Positions 1 to 10,673 of a stretch of 64,000 bases of DNA are shown piece after piece. Below the pieces are notes generated by a model. That model had not been told where the DNA came from and did not search any database. It worked only from the letters and a program-made list of their open reading frames with translations. The number at the start of each line of letters is the position of its first letter. The stretch's first letter is position 1. The stretch covers positions 21,213 through 85,212 of the forward strand of contig JACCGJ010020221.1 of the NCBI GenBank assembly GCA_013407085.1, read 5' to 3'. The translations under genes and the position numbers were made by a program. This DNA is from Atriophallophorus winterbourni. Its lineage: Eukaryota > Platyhelminthes > Trematoda > Plagiorchiida > Microphallidae.

Positions 1-45
1 CGTCTTCACGAGATGATAAACATTTTAGTATTTTCTTCACAACAG

Positions 46-3000
46 CTCATCGAAAAAATGACCATCGGTGATTTCCAGGGACTTCAGAACAATGAATTGG
101 GAAGCAGGCTGCGGGTGAGATAAACGCGATGATTTTTTAATAAAGATAAGACGTTTGAAATCCAGTAACAACTTTTCGTCTTGCCATTACCAACAGGTCG
201 TGGATACGATCAATTCAAGACAAGCCCACCTGGTTGGATCTCTGAGAAGGATGCAAAGGTCAAATTCACCTGCTCAAACACAACTTGGTCGAATCGAATA
301 CACTTACAAAACACAAGTGAGTGCATCGTTTTTTGGTATTCAACGAGTGTGGATTGCGAAGCTTTTCTGTTAAGCATGCTTGGATCGATAATGAATCGAC
401 CTTTGAGGATTTAGGGGAAATAACCGGGATCATTTTACTGTTATTTAATGTCTTAAATCTGGGTGATATTTCAGCGCGAACTTGGTGTTTGATTCGATAT
501 TTCCTGATAATGCGCAGAATTTCTGAAATCAAAAGAATAAAATGTTATAAGAACACTATTCTTCACTATACCACTGTTTTAAGGCTCACAGAACCTCATC
601 TTACTGTCTCCATCTGATGTGGTGTTTATGGGTTGGGTGTGAGTACCACAATATTTTGGTCTTTTATAAGCGCCTCGAGCGCTTGGCCCGGAACTATTTT
701 GTGGTTTTCAATTAAAACACCGTGGTTCTTTTCAAGATCCCAATGCAACAGTGACACAATAATAACTTTGTTTACCGCTGTTTCAAGGCTCACTGAACCT
801 GATCTTATTGTCTCCAATTGATGTCTGCAAATAGCCACAAACAGGTTGTGGTGTGTAAAGGATGTAGATGTGTGATTCAATAGGTTCACCTTAACGTTTC
901 TCAAAAGTGATTATACACACGATGTTTCGATCAATATACATCTACCTTCAGCCAAAAATAGCACCTAGCATAATTTATAGCAGATAATCACGAGAAACTC
1001 ATCCAATGAAATATCCATAGATTTATTATTGTCCGAACTCAGTAGTCAAGTTTACTAGAAATGTAAGTTAAGTCCACTCAATTAAATCGAAATTTGGATA
1101 CAAATTTATTGCGAAGTTATTTGACTGTCCTAACGGTGTGTTCAGCTCGACGATATGTGACATTATAGGATTATGAATTATTTATTTTCATGAACTAATA
1201 TTATGAACCTAAGTTCTTGTTGTCACAATAAATTCTTTAAACTTGTAGCTTGAACGTTCGTGTCTCGTAGTTAGTATGTATTTAATTAAAGCATAAAGTT
1301 TCTCGAAATTTAACTTAGTTAGTGTTTGATCAGGCTGAACAGAATTTCATTAACCTACCTTACTTCTGTGCAGACGGCTCCATGGGTGATGAGCCGGCCT
1401 CGTTGATGTCTCGAAAGATGCCAGTCCATACGCGAGATCGTCGCGTTCCTACCTTCAAATGCCCTAGACGGCACCTAGTCCCGTGGCATGTACATCCTCC
1501 TTCACAGTTGACAGCCAGGTTTACACTTTACCGCCTGCCAAGTACGGCCAGATTTAGGGTCAAGAAGCAGTTTCGTGAGTGGTGAGGCTGTTTTCCTGAA
1601 GACGTGGCCAAAAGACTGTAGCCCTCGCCATTAAATATGAACAGAGAGCATAGGTTTCTCGCTATATTGCGTCGCCTTGGCAGCTAAAGGCCCTCACCGC
1701 ATTCAGAGGACTTAGGCTGCAACAAAATTTACAGGTCGAGTGTCATCTAAAGGATTGCTTAAAATGTTTTAATTAGTAAATTAAGCAACGATTTCTTCAA
1801 AATCGGACTTCTGCTGCTTCTCTCTCAAAAACGAGCAAAACTAAGCAAATTGAATTAACGTTTCACGACAAAAGCTTTACTCCGAACGCTTGGAAGACAT
1901 GCATTGTGTTTAACCGGTAGTCCATTTGGGTGATGATGAATAGCGAGTGCTATATTCAGATGACAAGTAAAACCGATGCTTTTATCTATAAAGAGTGTGC
2001 TCATTAACCCGGTAATTAACTCGCCTCCGTAGTGTAGAAAGGTTTTGCTACAAATTCAAAATGTCAGCTAATTTAAAGGCATTAGCTAAAACAATTTCAC
2101 ACACATGGCCGTTAAGGACATAAGATGTACGAACTTTGGAAGTGTTCGATCATTAGTGCCTTAGGGCGTCCGATAAACTGATCAGATATCTAACGCTGGC
2201 GTTCGGACACCATGCAACGGAATACCTCCGATTTCTGATCTCATCCAACGGCCAAGCCTGTACTGGTTTGGCCACGTCCTCAGAATAAAAGACTCAGCGT
2301 TCACGAAACATGTTTGCGACACTAGGCCATCTCGTACATTGCGTCGGCGACAAGCTAAGACATGGCCATTCACTGTGAAGGAGGATATAGATTTCCTGGG
2401 ACTGCTTTCGAAGGAGGACGATATCGCCTCCGATCGACACACAAGGGCTGAAGTGACAGCAATGAAACCGACTTATCCACCCACGGGGCCAGTCAAACAA
2501 AAGTAAAACAGGTGAAAAAATTACAGGGGAGTACAATAATGTATTGGGACCAACCAGTTTGTCTGAACATAAACCCGCATGCCTTGATAGTCTTCTATTG
2601 CAAGGAGCGTGAGTATCTTGAGTATCTGTCAAATTTAATAGTCGCTTTCTTCTTTTCTAATGTACTTTTAACCACGTAATATTCTTATCTCCAATTGTAA
2701 AGCGAGCAAGCATGGTTCAAATGACATTCGATTATATCGAGAAGGCGGTTGAGCAACACGAACTGACGACAAACAGGACACCAAGAAACAAAGTGGAAAC
2801 CATCGAATGCTTCCGAACCGTTCACGAAGCATACGCCAAACAATGCTATACCCTGCAAAAGGTGAGTATCCACATGAAAATAGTAATCTATATTATAATC
2901 CTAACAACCGTGTTCACACCAGTAGGTACCGGTAATGACTGCAAGACGGAAGAAATGTGGTGAATGCCCAAACTAAATAGAGGGGGCAGATGGGTATTGA

Positions 3001-4155
3001 AGTGACCATAAAGATAGAGTGCTTGTTCAATTATAATCCCACATTGTATGGGTGTATGTATGTATGCATGAAAGCACAAGCCTGATCCAGGCAAAGTGCC
3101 GCACAGTCAGAGACTGCACGTCAGCTAAGATACTGTCAGGTTGCCCACGGCTAGACAGATATGACAAAATAAATGGTAGTGAGACTCCGTGTCTCAGCAT
3201 GCAGCCCACTACCGTTGGCCAATCAATTTAGCACGATGTTAGCCGCACAGCACATAAATACTGCATTGTATGGATGAACCAAGCACAGGTGTGCACGGAT
3301 GTGCAATCGTGCAGTACTTCGTGCTGTGCGGCTAACTTCGTGCTAAATCGATTGGCCAGAGGTAGTGAGCTGCATGCTAAAAAAGGCTGGAGTCTCACTA
3401 CCATTTCCTGTTCTTTTTTCTTCCTTATATCTGTCTAGACCTAGGCAACCTGACAGTAACTTAGCCCACGTGCAGTCTCTGACTTTGCGACACTTTATCT
3501 GGATCAGGCTTGTGCTTTCATGCCATCATACCATACCCAGGTCTGGGTAGCCTGACAGTCTATGACTGTGCGGCACTTTGCCTGGATCAGGCTAGCACTT
3601 TCATACCATACCCAGAACCAGGCAAATCGCCAAGCAACATGGAACAGCAAAGCAAACTCGCAAAAAGAAAGCGGACAACAAAAATAGGCTGAAGCGTGTA
3701 AAAAGCAGCGTGATTTTTGTAGTTGCATTGCAATAAATTTTGTTTTTTTACAAAATATGCCGAAACAGGGAAATTTTTTTACAAAATTATAAAGTACATT
3801 GGCGCCGCTGACATCGTGTTAGACACATACAACAAAAGGATTCCAACCAACTATTAAGCAGTTTCAACGTTGTGCGCAAGGGTCGTGCAGAAGTAGAACG
3901 AAACGTTGGAGGATGCGCGTACCGGAGGCGTCACAAATTATCCGTCTACATAGCATAGTCGACAAGTGTTCACTTGCAGATGGTTTTTACCATGTGTGTT
4001 GATTTCAACTTCTCTCGCGTGCATCGAATAATCGATCCCGTGATGTATTTCAGGTTCCGGAAGTGGCGAACTATTTGCGAAAATTCGATCACATGTGCGC
4101 TACCGGGGTGGATATACGTTCCATGCTGAAGGCAATATCCACAATATGCAGTTGA
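46..4155 (+). CDS. 3' part of an unidentified spliced gene (three exons)
   Basis: Three consecutive exon candidates join in phase 0: 46-114, 2703-2861 and 4054-4155, giving 109 aa and ending in TGA at 4153-4155. Exon 46-114 follows a pyrimidine-rich tract ending CACAACAG and ends CGG|GTGAGA. Exon 2703-2861 ends AAAAG|GTGAGT. Exon 4054-4155 follows GTATTTCAG. The predicted peptide is helical and mixed-charge, with segments such as FDYIEKAVEQHE, VETIECFRTVHEAYAKQC and VPEVANYLRKFDHM. I do not recognise the family and propose no function. The N-terminus would lie left of the window. It is read toward NFU1, and the stop codons are about 0.9 kb apart. Introns are 115-2702 and 2862-4053; the second holds an inverted pair of SINE-like copies. 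A transcript is needed to confirm the first junction. Confidence 0.5.
551..822 (+). repeat. two direct copies of a 70-bp sequence, related to 27.4 kb
   Basis: Positions 551-625 and 747-822 share a diverged block running through GGCTCAC, GAACCT, ATCTTA and TGTCTCCA to TGATG. The reverse complement of 27385-27455 is a third copy. In that copy the block leads directly into a hammerhead-like core, which is degenerate in the two copies here. The two are probably remnants of one repeat family. Confidence 0.55.
2181..2505 (+). mobile_element. LINE reverse transcriptase C-terminal fragment
   Basis: An open plus-strand frame reads through RPSLYWFGHVLR, the common C-terminal signature of RTE-like LINE reverse transcriptases, and continues for about 60 codons of basic sequence. 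The catalytic domain is missing on the left. This is a 5'-truncated remnant inside the long intron. Confidence 0.6.
3055..3263 (-). mobile_element. SINE-like repeat copy (with target duplication)
   Basis: In sense orientation the family starts CGGATGTGCAATCG and ends GGATCAGGCTTGTGCTTTCAT plus a (CATA)n-like tail. This copy is on the minus strand, with its tail to the left. It is flanked by a 13-bp repeat with one mismatch: 3042-3054 and 3264-3276, both CATTGTATGGnTG. It forms an inverted pair with the next copy. Confidence 0.8.
3294..3523 (+). mobile_element. SINE-like repeat copy
   Basis: Near full-length sense copy, from the 5' end ACGGATGTGCAATCG to CTTGTGCTTTCAT. It lies about 30 bp from an opposite-strand copy, so the two can pair over about 200 bp. 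A further partial copy of its 3' third follows at 3537-3605. Confidence 0.8.
3537..3605 (+). mobile_element. SINE-like repeat, 3' fragment
   Basis: Only the 3' third is present: AGCCTGACAG, GACTGTGCGGCACTTTGCC and GGATCAGGCT. It follows the preceding copy in the same orientation. Confidence 0.65.
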
Positions 4156-5079
4156 ACTGAAAAGCATGTTACTGAGAAAAGGTGATAATTGTTCCGAGTT
4201 TTGATTTTAAAAAAAACCAACTGGTTAACACAATTGTAGTTTTGTTTGTGTTGTTCATGATTGAAGCACAGGGTCCACTCGAGCAAGTTATGAAAACAAA
4301 CAGCAACAGTGGTATTATTGATATCATATGTGGCGATCGTTGCAAAGCTAGCAACATATTCCACTTCATATCAACAAAAGGCCATCCTCGGTTAGGATGT
4401 ATGAAATCACGAGTCCAGAAGAGGGTAGTATCAGAGGGCCGAATTGTCGAGGCCTAGATAAATTGATTAGGTTATACATGTTGTGATCTGACCTTGAGTG
4501 GAGCAAAGATATGCAACAGCTGTAGCACAGCTGACTGTGTGTAGTTGTATTGCAGTCGGGTGTCAGTTAAGCTAAAGAGGGCATTCTTGAACAATGTTGA
4601 AGCACACCTAGATTTTCATGATAACTATGGGCTACCGACAGATTGCAAGCGAGCTTCAATACATGTAACATGTTGAACGAAACCGCTTAGAAACAAATGA
4701 GTTTTGCACTTTACTTGATAGGCTTGTGTGAGCTGGTAATATTTCAAGTTACACACAGTCTAGCAAACAGGGTGGTACTTTGATGACTTCGGACTAGCGA
4801 GTCTCCGAACGAACGATGGCAACAGATTGCTAAAATCGACAGCTTCATCAGATGTCACAATCCACAATGGGCTAATCACCGCTTTGTAGGAAAACATGGT
4901 TCACTAAAATCGAGCAACACGTATCCCCCTCCCCGATATCACCAACCGCAGAACACGCATAATGATGAACGTGTACAATGAATACATCCAAGGTAACACA
5001 AGGATAAAAAAATGCAAATAAATCATACTGGAAAGAAGGATGAGGAGACTATACAAAGATCGCTGTCTCGTGTACACAC

Positions 5080-8000
5080 TCAATCATTTGGCTTGGGACT
5101 TTTAATCGTATTCTCGGTCCGTTCAAATTGTTCCTGCGAAACGGCGTCCACTTCGTCTTCCACTTGCTCCACGCCCAGCACCTCGGGCACGTAGAATTGG
5201 AGCATGTTTTGTACGCCACTTTTCAAAGTGACCACGGAGCTCGGACAACTGGAACAAGAACCCTGCATTTTCAGCCGGACGATGCCATCTTTGAATTCCT
5301 GAAATCAAGGCAAATGTGCAGTGAAATCGAACACATGCGAGACCGATCATAAAATGCAGATGAAAAAGGAATTTCAGTTTTAGGGTCTAGAACCAAGTTT
5401 AACTTGATGATCCAGTCTTTCTGAGACGTGTCTTTTCTTAATTTTCGTTGTATGTTGTACTCTTTGAGCATTAAATGATGCGATGGCATTCTCGAAGTGA
5501 AATCCCGGAAGGAAAAGCAACAGACTTAGAAATACAAATGAAACAGTAGACGCTATATAAAAGCGCAGCATAATCAATAATGTATGCGCCACACCACAAA
5601 CTCGGTTTAGAGAAGCAGTTTGTTACTCTCACAAACTACATGTAAGTCGAGATAATACAGTACTAATGCAAAGCTGCGGGGTTAGCGATATTGACTTCCA
5701 GATTAAACAACAACAGCCAGTAGATTGATAATGTTTAATTTCTAGTTACGAAGGGGGTAAGTCTAAACATAGTTTTCCATGCGCCATTGTCACTCACTAT
5801 TCTAACGAGCAGATGCACGCAAACACGATAGATTGCGGACAGAAACTAGTAACCCCGCTCTTGTTCTGACGAAAAATTAAGGTGCTAGCATCGACAAGAA
5901 TGAAGCAGTCCATGTGCATTAGTACATTGGATATTTTACGTAGCATGTACAATACTGGACGATGAAATTGCTATGTAGTGTGGGTTTGAGAGACAGTTGT
6001 GCCAGGTGATTAACTATCTGGTACGAGAGACCAAGCCCACCGTGACAAAGAACAGAACAACACAGGATGGATATGAAATGTCCAAGCCGAGACTCAGGAC
6101 ACAGGTTCCAGGTCCTAGAGCTGAACAGGGCCAGTGTTTATATAGAGAACAGAAAGGGGTGTGCGAAGTAAGCGTTGAAGTAGTCCGTGCAGAGTAAGAC
6201 AACGCATGTTCGGATAAGGACATTGAAGCGTAAGGTTACAACACATTACAGCATGCATCCACACTGTTCAGATAAGGACATTACCGAGGTCGCACGTGGC
6301 TTGGGTGAGGACAACAATTCAATCGGCGATTCGCTGTTCATTGAATTCCACATTTCAGGAACAGCACGAACAGCAAAAACGGAGAGTGCCACGATGCAAA
6401 ATACTGGACTTGCATAGAACGATCGAAAACTTGTACGAGGTTAAAAACAAAAAGCAACGAGTTAAAACAAAAAAATTTAACTTGCACGGTGTCAGGAAAG
6501 CAAGCCTGATCCAGGCAGTGTCACACAGTCAGAGACTGTGTGTGAGCTAAGTTACTGTCTGCTTTACCGGGCCCAGACATATATGAGAGAAAATGGCAGT
6601 GAGACTCTAGATCAGAAGCAGTGGCAAATCAATATAACACGATATAAGCTGCGCAGTACAAAAGTACTGCACGATTGCATATTATGGGAAATGTGTATGC
6701 ATGAAATGTTTATCAAATTGAGCAATACAAACTAAGTAAGACGTACAACAAAGGTGATATCTCCACCATCCTCTTGAACAGTTGGGCGTATCCGTGTGTC
6801 TAATAATTCCTTGATCATCATGACAGTCTCATCGTCATTTTCATCAATTGGAGTGGCTGGAAACGATTAGTACAAAACTGCAGAAGCATCATGAAAGCGG
6901 CAAATAGTTAAACTGAAAGAGAAAGTTATAATTGCGTGGCGTTTAACGAGTGTGGCATTAGACTTGAGTTCGGCCACCAAAGAAGCTAATAGTCTCTACT
7001 CTGTGCACGCGAAAAAGAATAAATCGTACTTTGCTAAACAATGATTTTCCAATGGACTGACGGGTAAAGCGAATTGTGATTTTTAGCGAGGAAGAACTAG
7101 CAAAAGCTTACGTGTTGATGTCCGTACATTGATTTACAAGCTTTAATATTATTCATGTTTAAATCGCACGTAAGCAATCATTTAATCCGAATAAATATGC
7201 GCTTGTCTATGATTTATGTGGGTATAAAATCACAAGCCTGGATTTAAGCAGTGACGCACAGTCAGAGACTGCGCGTGGGCCTAGACATTGTCAGGTTACC
7301 GAGGCCTATGCTTAAGTACCAACGGCATTGTTAATATTTACCAGCCTATCAGTGAGAGTGAAGCGGTAGACAAAGCTAACACTTAAGCTTGCCCTTAATC
7401 AAACATTCAATTATGGAAGACAGAATTGTCAAGCACGGGTAAACGGGAAAAGCTGTATGTGATCCAGAACAGAGTCAGCTGTCTTAGGAACACATGGAAC
7501 CATGAGAGTTACAATGATAAGAAACTTCGGGGATTTTTACTTTGCGCAAAAGAACTGATTGGAAGCAATGTAACAGGATGTTAGGACGGATCAGCACTTC
7601 TGTGCTGCGTAGCTAACATCGTGCTTAATTGTAAGTAAGTAAGTAAGTAAGCTGCATGCGGAATAACTTACTTTACTTACTTTGTGCGACTATCTCCTCC
7701 TGGAGGATGAGTCGGCTTCAAAGAAGATTCTTGGGAATTTTGGTACAAAGTGGCGTCCCCAGCACCACTCGGCGTTTGTTCGAGTCAGCTTCTCTAGCCT
7801 TTGCACAACCAAGTGCGACCTGCAAGGCAGCAGGGAGTTGCCAGAAAGAGGTGGTCTACCAGACTCTGTTCCAGGTTTTTTCTCAGGGTTTTCTCCCGAA
7901 GCCTTTCCCGCGATCAGGTATCCCGTAAGGCAGTGGAATAACACCTGAGTCTTACTGCCATTTCTATTTTCTTTTCTTATATCTGTCTAAACTTGGGCAA

Positions 8001-8881
8001 CCTGACAGCATCTTAACCGACGTGCAGTCTTTGACTGTGCGGCACTTTGGGCATCTTGGCAAAATTTTACATTAGGTGTAACACATGCTCACCAATAAGT
8101 CTTGAAAAGTATGTATGAATGGATGAAAGCACAAGCCTGATCCAGGCAAAGTGCCGCACAGTCAGAGGCTGTACGTGGGCTAAGATACTGTCAGGTTGCC
8201 CAGGCCTAGACAGATATGAGGGGGGATAGAAATAGAAATGGTAGTGAGACTACAGCGTATTTCAGCATGCAGCTCACGACCGTTGGCCAATCAATGTAGC
8301 ACGATGTTAGCCGTACAGCACAGAAATGCTGCACGATTGCACATCCGTCTTGAAAAGTACATTTACAGAAATACAAACACATCATCCTCGCTATTTTGCT
8401 TCAAAGAATACCCGATTTAATTTACAAGGCTTTAAATTCTGCGATGATAAACTTACCGGTATCGTTCGGTGCATCCGTAACAATGGGTAGCCCCGACGCA
8501 TAAAAATCCATTATCACGGCATAGATTTCCGGTTTGAGCAATCTCCACTCTACATCCTCTGTCTTCAACGTACAATACAATTGAAGCCAAAAAACAGACC
8601 TTGGTAATGGTTATAAAGTCCGGACCAAAGAAAACACGTTCAACGCCTTGTACGCAAAATAACTGACGGGCCAGTTTTGAAGACCCAGTTTGCGTAATGT
8701 TTGGAAAATCCATAGTACCGGAACCAAGTACACTTTTTCCGGGTAAATATTTCATGCTATTCGGATTCGGAGTGTCTAGTACTTGAATAAACAAAAACCG
8801 AGCGCCTTGAAATTATTCGAAAACAGGTGATGACTTACATCGGCGGATTAAGGATTGACTATACCTCGTCAGATTAAACAT
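5080..8881 (-). CDS. NFU1: NFU1 iron-sulfur cluster scaffold, mitochondrial
   Basis: NFU1 takes part in late mitochondrial Fe-S cluster delivery, for example to lipoyl synthase and complex II targets. Five exons read on the minus strand: 8881-8839, 8805-8600, 8562-8457, 6856-6747 and 5298-5080. Phases fit throughout and give 227 aa. Residues 1-16 are basic and hydroxylated ([15 protein letters not shown]), like a mitochondrial presequence. The Nfu N-domain follows ([41 protein letters not shown]). The NifU-type domain contains [16 protein letters not shown] and the cluster-binding CxxC (C170, C173) in GSCSSCPSS, then [10 protein letters not shown]. Both domains and both cysteines are intact. 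Introns are 33, 37, 1600 and 1448 nt, with the two short ones first. A TTTTTAG acceptor lies one base before the ATG. Identity is secure; the exon 3 acceptor (GAAG) was chosen because it alone keeps frame. Confidence 0.95.
5299..6746 (-). other. NFU1 intron 4
   Basis: An AT-rich 1448-nt intron with GTACGT donor and TTTCAG acceptor. It contains one SINE-like copy (6497-6683) and nothing else I recognise. Confidence 0.7.
6497..6683 (-). mobile_element. SINE-like repeat copy (diverged)
   Basis: The 3' part (CAAGCCTGATCCAGGCA, CAGTCAGAGACTG) is clear. The rest is more diverged and the extreme 5' end is lost. It lies in NFU1 intron 4. Confidence 0.7.
7226..7310 (-). mobile_element. SINE-like repeat, 3' fragment
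   Basis: Holds only the terminal 85 bp (CACAAGCCTGGATT, CAGTCAGAGACTGC, TGTCAGGTTACCGAGGCC). It is 5'-truncated and lies in NFU1 intron 3. Confidence 0.65.
7588..8050 (+). mobile_element. SINE-like repeat interrupted by a younger insertion
   Basis: The left part (7588-7629, GTGCTGCGTAGCTAACATCG) and right part (7943-8050, CTTACTGCCATTTC to GGCACTTTGG) belong to one sense copy. A (GTAA)n run at 7631-7650 replaces about 20 bp of the family sequence. A 267-bp element is inserted at 7668-7934. Confidence 0.65.
7668..7934 (-). mobile_element. 267-bp retroposon with (AAGT)n tail, inserted in a SINE copy
   Basis: The insert is flanked by GGAATAAC at 7660-7667 and 7935-7942, an 8-bp target duplication. 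On the minus strand it ends CAGGAGGAGATAGTCGCAC followed by AAGTAAGTAAAGTAA. The same terminal 40 bp reappears at 15506-15550. An 84-codon minus-strand frame (7944-7690) runs through it, but I recognise no domain. It is either a short non-autonomous retroposon or a truncated LINE 3' end. Confidence 0.6.
8112..8347 (-). mobile_element. full-length SINE-like repeat with 12-bp target duplication
   Basis: This is the best delimited copy. TCTTGAAAAGTA occurs at 8100-8111 and again at 8348-8359, directly abutting the ends. The unit is therefore 236 bp, from CGGATGTGCAATCGTGCAGC (minus strand) to GTGCTTTCATCCATTCATACA. A box-A-like TTGGCCAACGGT lies about 65 bp from the 5' end; a clear box B is not seen. 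Confidence 0.85.
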
Positions 8882-8882
8882 G

Positions 8883-8912
8883 CTAAAAATAAAAAGGGAA
8901 AACAGGTACTGA
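8883..8912 (-). other. splice acceptor immediately upstream of the NFU1 ATG
   Basis: Read on the minus strand, CCTGTTTTCCCTTTTTATTTTTAG ends one base before the start codon. Such a 5' UTR of almost zero length fits addition of a spliced leader, as known in trematodes. A cis-spliced 5' UTR intron would look the same. Confidence 0.5.
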
Positions 8913-8945
8913 GAAGTCAAGCTATAGCAAAGTAACTGATGATAT

Positions 8946-9162
8946 TAAAATCACAAGCCTGAATTCAGGTAAGATGCTACAGAATCAGACTGTGTTTGAG
9001 CTGAGATACAGTCAGGTTGCCCAAGCCTAGATAGATATAAGAAAAAGAAAGTGGCAGTGAGACTTCAGCGTGTTTCCGCAAGCAGATCAGTGCCGGTGGC
9101 AAAATAATTTAGCACAGTGTATCTTGCATAGCACACAGGTGCTAGACAATTGCGCATCCGTC
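8946..9162 (-). mobile_element. SINE-like repeat copy (old)
   Basis: Aligns over its whole length with the family (CACAAGCCTGAATTCAGG, GTCAGGTTGCCCAAGCC, GCGCATCCGTCC) but has many substitutions. It lies just upstream of NFU1. Confidence 0.7.
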
Positions 9163-10139
9163 CAGATTGACTGATAAGAATAAATAACCAGAACTTCTTG
9201 GCATGTCTAAAGGTAGGTAAGATGTAAGTTGATTGGAAGATATGATAAAAAATAGAGAACGACAGAACGCCTCGAGTAGTAATACTCAGAGCAGAATGAA
9301 TCCTATGCTAAACTTTCATCCTAGCATATGAGTACATAGCAAACACATGAATTAGGCATAAGTGTGCAAGAAACAAAACATGAACCACTTTACTCCGTCA
9401 CAAACCGGGTTAAAAAGCTGGACGCTATCATAATCATGGACAGCATTAGATCGGTAGCATGTACCGAGTGCTCAAGCGCCATACAATAAATACACGTTAA
9501 CATATGGAATAAGTTGGGATCTTAAAGCTACTGAGCCTGTAGAAGATTACATGTGGTAAGCACGTTGAGATGGAATGATAATAATAATGAACGTGTATGG
9601 AAATGCACACGGAGACTGGACCTTTAAGTGTTGTGATGGTTTGTATACATACGTGACCTATGGAGGTATAATGGGTTGTGACGTTCAAGCACAAGCACAG
9701 CACTTATACCACGAACGTCAATAAGCGCAGTCTCGACTGACTGTCTGATGAGTAACGTTCTTTGGGTCGTTCTCCTGTCGTAGCATGGGCTACCTGGCAG
9801 TATCACAACCCACATTCCACTATGGCCATTATAGATGAATCCAACTCAACAGTGCATCAGCCGTCGCGCAAGATAAATCACGTGGTTTTACCTGCCGCAT
9901 ATAGCAAAGCGAGTAAGCGAAAACAAGATACTGATGGTCCTACTCTTTAGATTTTTCTGTCCCATTCAAATCTTTCTAATTCTTATCGTTCAGCGACCAA
10001 CCTGAAGCATTTCGAAGCTTAGCACGCCCAAAATCTAAAGCTCGCAGGTCTGTATACATAGATGCTATGAATATACGAAAGCTGCGTTAATCATGCTAGC
10101 AAGCTGTTCTTGCCCTCTGCTTACATTATTTAACTATCG
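9163..10139. other. intergenic, no supported gene
   Basis: Mixed AT-rich sequence with short ORFs only. The minus-strand frame at 9815-9624 contains PGSPCYDRRTTQRTLLIRQS, which looks repeat-derived, but I cannot assign it. Confidence 0.4.
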
Positions 10140-10673
10140 ATGTTTGCTGCTTGTCAGAGATATATCTGCGTGATGTCAATCACAACGGAACGCCAGAAAT
10201 GGCTAAATTTGAAGCGTTGGTCGGATAGAAACTATATCAGAGTGGTGGTGTTAGCTGTCAAGTGCAAAAGTAGCCGCCAGGTTCATCAACGAGTCGATCA
10301 ACACGCCAAGCCCCCATCCAATTGTTGGCAATGTGGCCAATGGCATTTTGTGCGTTATTGCCCATTCAAGAAACATCGATGCCAAATGTGCAACAGAAAG
10401 GGGCATAAAGAAAATTATTGCCGGGCAAACTATTTTAATAAGAAATCTGTGTTCAATCATTCCTGTAATAATAATAATTGCCAATCCGATCGTGTCTTCG
10501 TTACCTTCAAAACCCCAGAACATGAAAAGACAGCGAAAGAGCCCCCTCAAATGAATTCCGCGGAATGCAGACCAAGAAGGTGGGCCAATCGAAGATGTAT
10601 TCCGGTAACCCACATGCAAGTAGATCCAAGACAGAAGTCTTGCCACAACCAAGCTCAATCGGAGAGGTGTTAG
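10140..10673 (+). pseudogene. Gag-like zinc-knuckle ORF remnant
   Basis: A 177-codon ORF has two adjacent knuckles, CWQCGQWHFVRYC and CQMCNRKGHKENYC. The second is a standard CX2CX4HX4C. The first has CX2CX3HX4C, one residue short. Tandem knuckles before a variable linker are typical of Ty3/gypsy Gag proteins, where they bind the genomic RNA. No protease or reverse transcriptase follows in frame and no LTR was found, so this is probably a decayed LTR-element fragment. A host CCHC protein is a less likely reading. Confidence 0.5.

Larger units (their letters stand above)
115..2702 (+). other. long intron of the unidentified gene; mostly unexplained
   Basis: This stretch holds short ORFs without coding character, a 70-bp sequence present twice (551-625 and 747-822) and one LINE fragment (2181-2505). 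The part from about 1320 to 1740 is less AT-rich than its surroundings and may be an old repeat, but I could not identify it. Confidence 0.4.

Noticed and set aside
3970..4134. plus-strand frame beginning after CACTTGCAG at 3979
   Set aside because: It overlaps the better supported exon 4054-4155 in another frame and ends without a donor. The downstream acceptor gives phase continuity with exon 2703-2861.
9744..9780. CTGATGAG with a GAG/CTC stem, suggesting a hammerhead
   Set aside because: No GAAA block follows the possible stem II, so the catalytic core is incomplete.
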